Shown: positions 32,764 through 35,194 of the stretch, piece after piece
Position numbering within the stretch: position 1 is the first letter of the stretch
Layout of the letters: the number at the start of each line of letters is the position of its first letter
Assembly: GCA_037138535.1 (NCBI GenBank)
Contig: JBAXIG010000010.1
Span: 1-35,194, forward strand
Origin: GCA-2737595 sp037138535
GTDB lineage: Bacteria > Actinomycetota > Actinomycetes > Nanopelagicales > Nanopelagicaceae
Reading direction: 5' to 3'
Length of the DNA: 35,194 nt
The notes under the pieces: generated by a model
Database searches by the model: none
Seen by the model: only the letters and a program-made list of their open reading frames with translations
Told to the model about the DNA's origin: nothing
Position numbers and translations under genes: made by a program

Positions 32764-33710
32764 GAATCCTGCGCCCTACGGCGGCGATGAGAGTACTGCA
32801 TTGAGCCGTCACACCAGTCGATACTCATAATTTCTGATACAAATCGGTCACCACTCTCCGCATCAATCTCTAAATGCACAACCGCATCAATCACTCTCCC
32901 AATAAGTGAGTTGATAAAATTAAGTGGGAGGTTCTCGCCGGCTAGCAACGGGAGTAATCTCAATTTCTCGATTGCCTCTTCGGCTGAATTCGCATGAATA
33001 CTTGCAGCCCCCGGTATTCCGGCGTTCAATGCGATTAAGAGATCGAGTGCTTCAGCGCCTCGAACTTCGCCCACCACAATTCGAGAGGGACGCATGCGCA
33101 GCGCTTCTTTGACTAATCGACGGAGATCGATAGCGCCCTCTCCTCCATGTGTCGCCTCTCGCGTTTGGAGTGCGACCAAGTCACTCACATGTGGATCTAA
33201 TTCGAATACCTCTTCAATAGTGATCACACGATTGTCAGGTGGGCTTTCGGAGAGCAATGCGTTGAGCATTGTAGTTTTACCGGTATGCGTTCCCCCACTG
33301 ACCAAGATCGATTTCCCTTCCATAATCAAACTCAGCAATTGCGCTGTTTGATCAGGTGAAATTACTCCACGCTTTTCTAAATCAGTTAGTGAGTGCGCCT
33401 TCACAAGATGTTTACGAATATTTATCGCCCAATGCTTCGCAGTCACGGTCGGTATGGCTACGTGGAGACGACTTCCGTCGGGCAAAGTGGCATCAACAAA
33501 AGGATGCGAGAGATCGACTCGTCTATGCGAGTGGAGTAAAAGCCGCTCCACCAATTCGGTCACCCGTTGGGTAGACATCACCAGCGGAGTAAGTTCCGCT
33601 CGCCCGGCGCGTGCCACATAAATGCGGGTAGGGGAATTGATCCAGATCTCCTCAATCGTGGCATCAGCCATCAACGGAGCGAGCTCGCCCAACAACTCAG
33701 CGTTTTCCAT
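32760..33710 (-). CDS. tadA: Tad/type IV pilus assembly ATPase
   Basis: VirB11/TadA-type hexameric ATPase powering pilus assembly or secretion. From ATG 33710 it has 316 residues, short for TadA because the N-terminal domain is trimmed. It shows PLMADATIEEIWINSPTRIYV, FVDATLPDGSRLHVAIPTV, Walker A SGGTHTGKTT (His142 replaces the common Gly), Asp box ITIEEVFEL, Walker B VVGEVRGAEALDLL and GAASIHANS. A longer frame from 33803 adds a Gly-rich stretch and overlaps the GNAT gene; it cannot be ruled out because neither start has a good ribosome site. First gene of the tadABC-pilin-tadE block. Confidence 0.88.
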   Translation of the reverse strand: MENAELLGELAPLMADATIEEIWINSPTRIYVARAGRAELTPLVMSTQRVTELVERLLLHSHRRVDLSHPFVDATLPDGSRLHVAIPTVTAKHWAINIRKHLVKAHSLTDLEKRGVISPDQTAQLLSLIMEGKSILVSGGTHTGKTTMLNALLSESPPDNRVITIEEVFELDPHVSDLVALQTREATHGGEGAIDLRRLVKEALRMRPSRIVVGEVRGAEALDLLIALNAGIPGAASIHANSAEEAIEKLRLLPLLAGENLPLNFINSLIGRVIDAVVHLEIDAESGDRFVSEIMSIDWCDGSMQYSHRRRRAQDS

Positions 33711-33797
33711 CCCCAGATGGTGGATGCCAGCGCCCCCGCTACCCGCCAGCCATCCACCGCCCACCAGAAAAGCCGGTTGAATGAATACACTCAGTGA

Positions 33798-34268
33798 ATG
33801 CATATTCGCCCTGCGGAACCATTAGACGTGCCAGCCATCCATCAGCTCATCATTGATCTGGCCATTTATGAGAAGAGCCCGCAGAGCGTCCTCTCTACTC
33901 ATGCGGACTTAGAAGCCGCACTCTTTGCCGAGACGCCTTACCTCTTCGGAGATGTAGCTGTCGACGGCACTGAGGTTATCGGCTTTGCGGTCTGGTACGT
34001 CAACTACTCAACATGGCGGGGTCAACACGGCATTTATCTGGAGGATCTCTACGTGAAGCCAGAACGTCGTGGGCAAGGGGTGGGTAAGAGTCTTCTCAAG
34101 ACGTTGGCTGCTCGCTGTGTGTCACGTGGATATGCCCGACTTGAATGGTGGGTGCTCGATTGGAATGCACCAGCTATCGAGTTCTACAAGAGCGTCGGTG
34201 CTAGGCCAATGTCAGATTGGACCGTCTTTCGCCTCGATGGCGAAGAATTAGAGAGTTTTTCTCAGTAA
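33798..34268 (+). CDS. GNAT-family N-acetyltransferase (diamine acetyltransferase-like)
   Basis: Acetyl-CoA-dependent N-acetyltransferase, 156 residues. Core motif A is YVKPERRGQGVGKSLLKTLA, with motif B LEWWVLDWNAPAIEFYKSVGAR. The pattern WYVNYSTWRGQHGIYLEDLYV is close to that of spermidine/spermine and related diamine acetyltransferases, but the substrate is not certain. ATG 33798 faces tadA head to head with no space for a separate promoter inside the gap if tadA starts at 33803; with tadA at 33710 there are 87 bases. Confidence 0.87.
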   Translation: MHIRPAEPLDVPAIHQLIIDLAIYEKSPQSVLSTHADLEAALFAETPYLFGDVAVDGTEVIGFAVWYVNYSTWRGQHGIYLEDLYVKPERRGQGVGKSLLKTLAARCVSRGYARLEWWVLDWNAPAIEFYKSVGARPMSDWTVFRLDGEELESFSQ

Positions 34269-34271
34269 GCA

Positions 34272-34736
34272 CTAGTCGGATGTGAAGTGCTGCAGTGAGA
34301 GTGCTACATCTAAATCGTATTCAATTTCAGGAAGCATTTTCGCGCCGTCTCCAATCCAGGTAAATGCGAATAACAATTCAAACTCTTCAGAATCAAAGAA
34401 ATGGTGAGTGAGAGCCGCGCGTAACCGCTCTTCACACGCCGAAGCTTCCACTTGGTGAGCGGCTAACAACGCATATCCAAAGTGATCTCTCCCGAGCCTG
34501 CCCACTCGATCTCCCGCCCGCACAAGCAATTGAACCTGATGGGAAATACTCACAAGTAATGCGTCTCCAAATGAGATTGAGCGCTCTTCCACTAGCTTCT
34601 GATAACCCACCACTCTGCTCACGCCATAGAGGATGGGTTGAAATTGCGCGGCCCTTCTAGAGAGCAGAGAGGTGACGTGTTCTCGAAAAAATGGGGCCGT
34701 ATCTAATCCAGTGAGCCCATCACTCCACTCACTCAT
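34272..34736 (-). CDS. Degenerate GGDEF-domain protein
   Basis: A 154-residue single-domain protein resembling diguanylate cyclases: GLTGLDTAPFFREHV near the start (usually DxLTGLxNRxxF), then FGDALLVSISHQVQLLVRAGDRVGRLGRDHFGYAL. The signature position reads GRDHF instead of GG[D/E]EF, so catalysis is probably lost. It could bind GTP or c-di-GMP or act as a structural partner; function unknown. Converges with the GNAT gene with 3 bases between stops, and lies 5 bases after the membrane-protein gene. Confidence 0.72.
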   Translation of the reverse strand: MSEWSDGLTGLDTAPFFREHVTSLLSRRAAQFQPILYGVSRVVGYQKLVEERSISFGDALLVSISHQVQLLVRAGDRVGRLGRDHFGYALLAAHQVEASACEERLRAALTHHFFDSEEFELLFAFTWIGDGAKMLPEIEYDLDVALSLQHFTSD

Positions 34737-34741
34737 GACTC

Positions 34742-35149
34742 TTACTTACTTTCCCCACGAAGAGTCCTGGAGACTCCATAGATAACTGCAAGCGCAATTA
34801 ATGCGAGCGGAATCGCGATCCAATAATTGCCCGCTTGTCCCTGCGAGTATGCGACTGGCAGCGCGATGATATTTGCCACGATCGAGGGTGACCTTCCAAA
34901 GTGACGCCCTGCTCGCATTCCCTTGGTGGCAAATAGCAGTCCCACAGCACCGGCTAGGAAGAGCGCGATCTCAAAAATCGCGGCCGCAAGATTCCGAGGT
35001 GACCCCGTTAGCAAGAAGTAGGTGAAGGAGAGAGCCAACACGAGCAGAGCAAGTATTTCGACGCCCAGGAGCGCAGCCGTCCACCGGGGCAGAATCGAGG
35101 TCGGCGGGCGCATTCTGGCCGATTCGCTCGATGATTCGCTGGGGGTCAC
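34742..35149 (-). CDS. Small four-helix membrane protein, unknown function
   Basis: A 135-residue protein with a Ser-rich polar N-terminus and four hydrophobic stretches (about 25-48, 54-74, 88-101, 106-124). No family recognised. Start at GTG 35149; an ATG at 35113 is also possible and neither has a clear ribosome site. Head-to-head with the gene beginning at 35172, so their promoters overlap in 35113-35171. Co-transcribed with the degenerate GGDEF gene. Confidence 0.68.
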   Translation of the reverse strand: MTPSESSSESARMRPPTSILPRWTAALLGVEILALLVLALSFTYFLLTGSPRNLAAAIFEIALFLAGAVGLLFATKGMRAGRHFGRSPSIVANIIALPVAYSQGQAGNYWIAIPLALIALAVIYGVSRTLRGESK

Positions 35150-35171
35150 GGGAAAAGGCTAGCCTGTATTT

Positions 35172-35194
35172 ATGCGCGCGCTACTAGTGATCAA
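35172..35194 (+). CDS. Probable diacylglycerol kinase family protein, first codons only
   Basis: The last 23 bases read ATG then RALLVI and the first two bases of an N codon, matching the usual start (MRALLVxNP) of actinobacterial lipid/diacylglycerol kinases. TAGCCT at 35160-35165 could be a -10 that gives a leaderless start at the ATG. Only seven residues are seen, so this is a suggestion. Confidence 0.45.

Noticed and set aside
1..35194. CRISPR array, insertion sequence, prophage or toxin-antitoxin pair
   Set aside because: No spaced repeats, transposase, integrase, phage structural genes or small toxin-like pairs were found on either strand.

Overview
The window looks like part of an actinobacterial chromosome of moderate GC. 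Supporting signs are the MurT/GatD pair for peptidoglycan amidation, the order glycyl-tRNA synthetase - DusB - dGTPase - DnaG, a short Tad pilus cluster of the actinobacterial kind, frequent GTG starts and two likely leaderless promoters. Genes are tightly packed, with many 1-4 bp stop/start overlaps, and there is no gene-free stretch above 300 bases. A compact-genome aquatic lineage is possible, but the species cannot be fixed from sequence alone.

Bases 1-16320 form one catabolic island: two divergent operons around a shared control region at about 10012-10134. The leftward operon encodes an MttB-family trimethylamine/betaine methyltransferase, betaine aldehyde dehydrogenase, a ProV-ProW-ProX quaternary-amine ABC importer with a double-length permease, a cysteine-synthase-like PLP enzyme, FolD and choline dehydrogenase (cut by the left edge). 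The rightward operon encodes an IclR regulator, a corrinoid protein, a MetV-like cysteine-rich protein, a MetF-like methylenetetrahydrofolate reductase, a methylcorrinoid:tetrahydrofolate methyltransferase, an ATP-dependent corrinoid reactivase with a ferredoxin domain, and a DUF1638 protein. Together they read as a route: choline or betaine is imported; choline is oxidised to glycine betaine (BetA, BetB); one methyl group goes to Co(I) corrinoid (MttB, corrinoid protein), then to tetrahydrofolate (MtgA-like), and is oxidised through methylene- and methenyl- to formyl-tetrahydrofolate (MetF/MetV, FolD). This joins the methyl-transfer chemistry of anaerobic acetogens to the choline oxidation typical of aerobes. 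It is the most interesting system here.

Bases 16347-23536 hold an HtrA-type serine protease with a collagen-like linker, the gatD-murT pair, a two-component system with a downstream secreted protein of unknown function, tRNA-Asn(GTT) and a small unknown gene. Bases 23517-29552 are housekeeping: dnaG, dgt, dusB, glyS and an ABM-like small protein. Bases 29605-30767 carry a metal-regulated ZIP transporter with its Fur/Zur-type repressor behind a clear palindromic operator. Bases 30770-33710 encode a minimal Tad/type IV-like secretion cluster. The right end has a GNAT acetyltransferase, a degenerate GGDEF protein, a small membrane protein and the first codons of a probable diacylglycerol-kinase-family gene.
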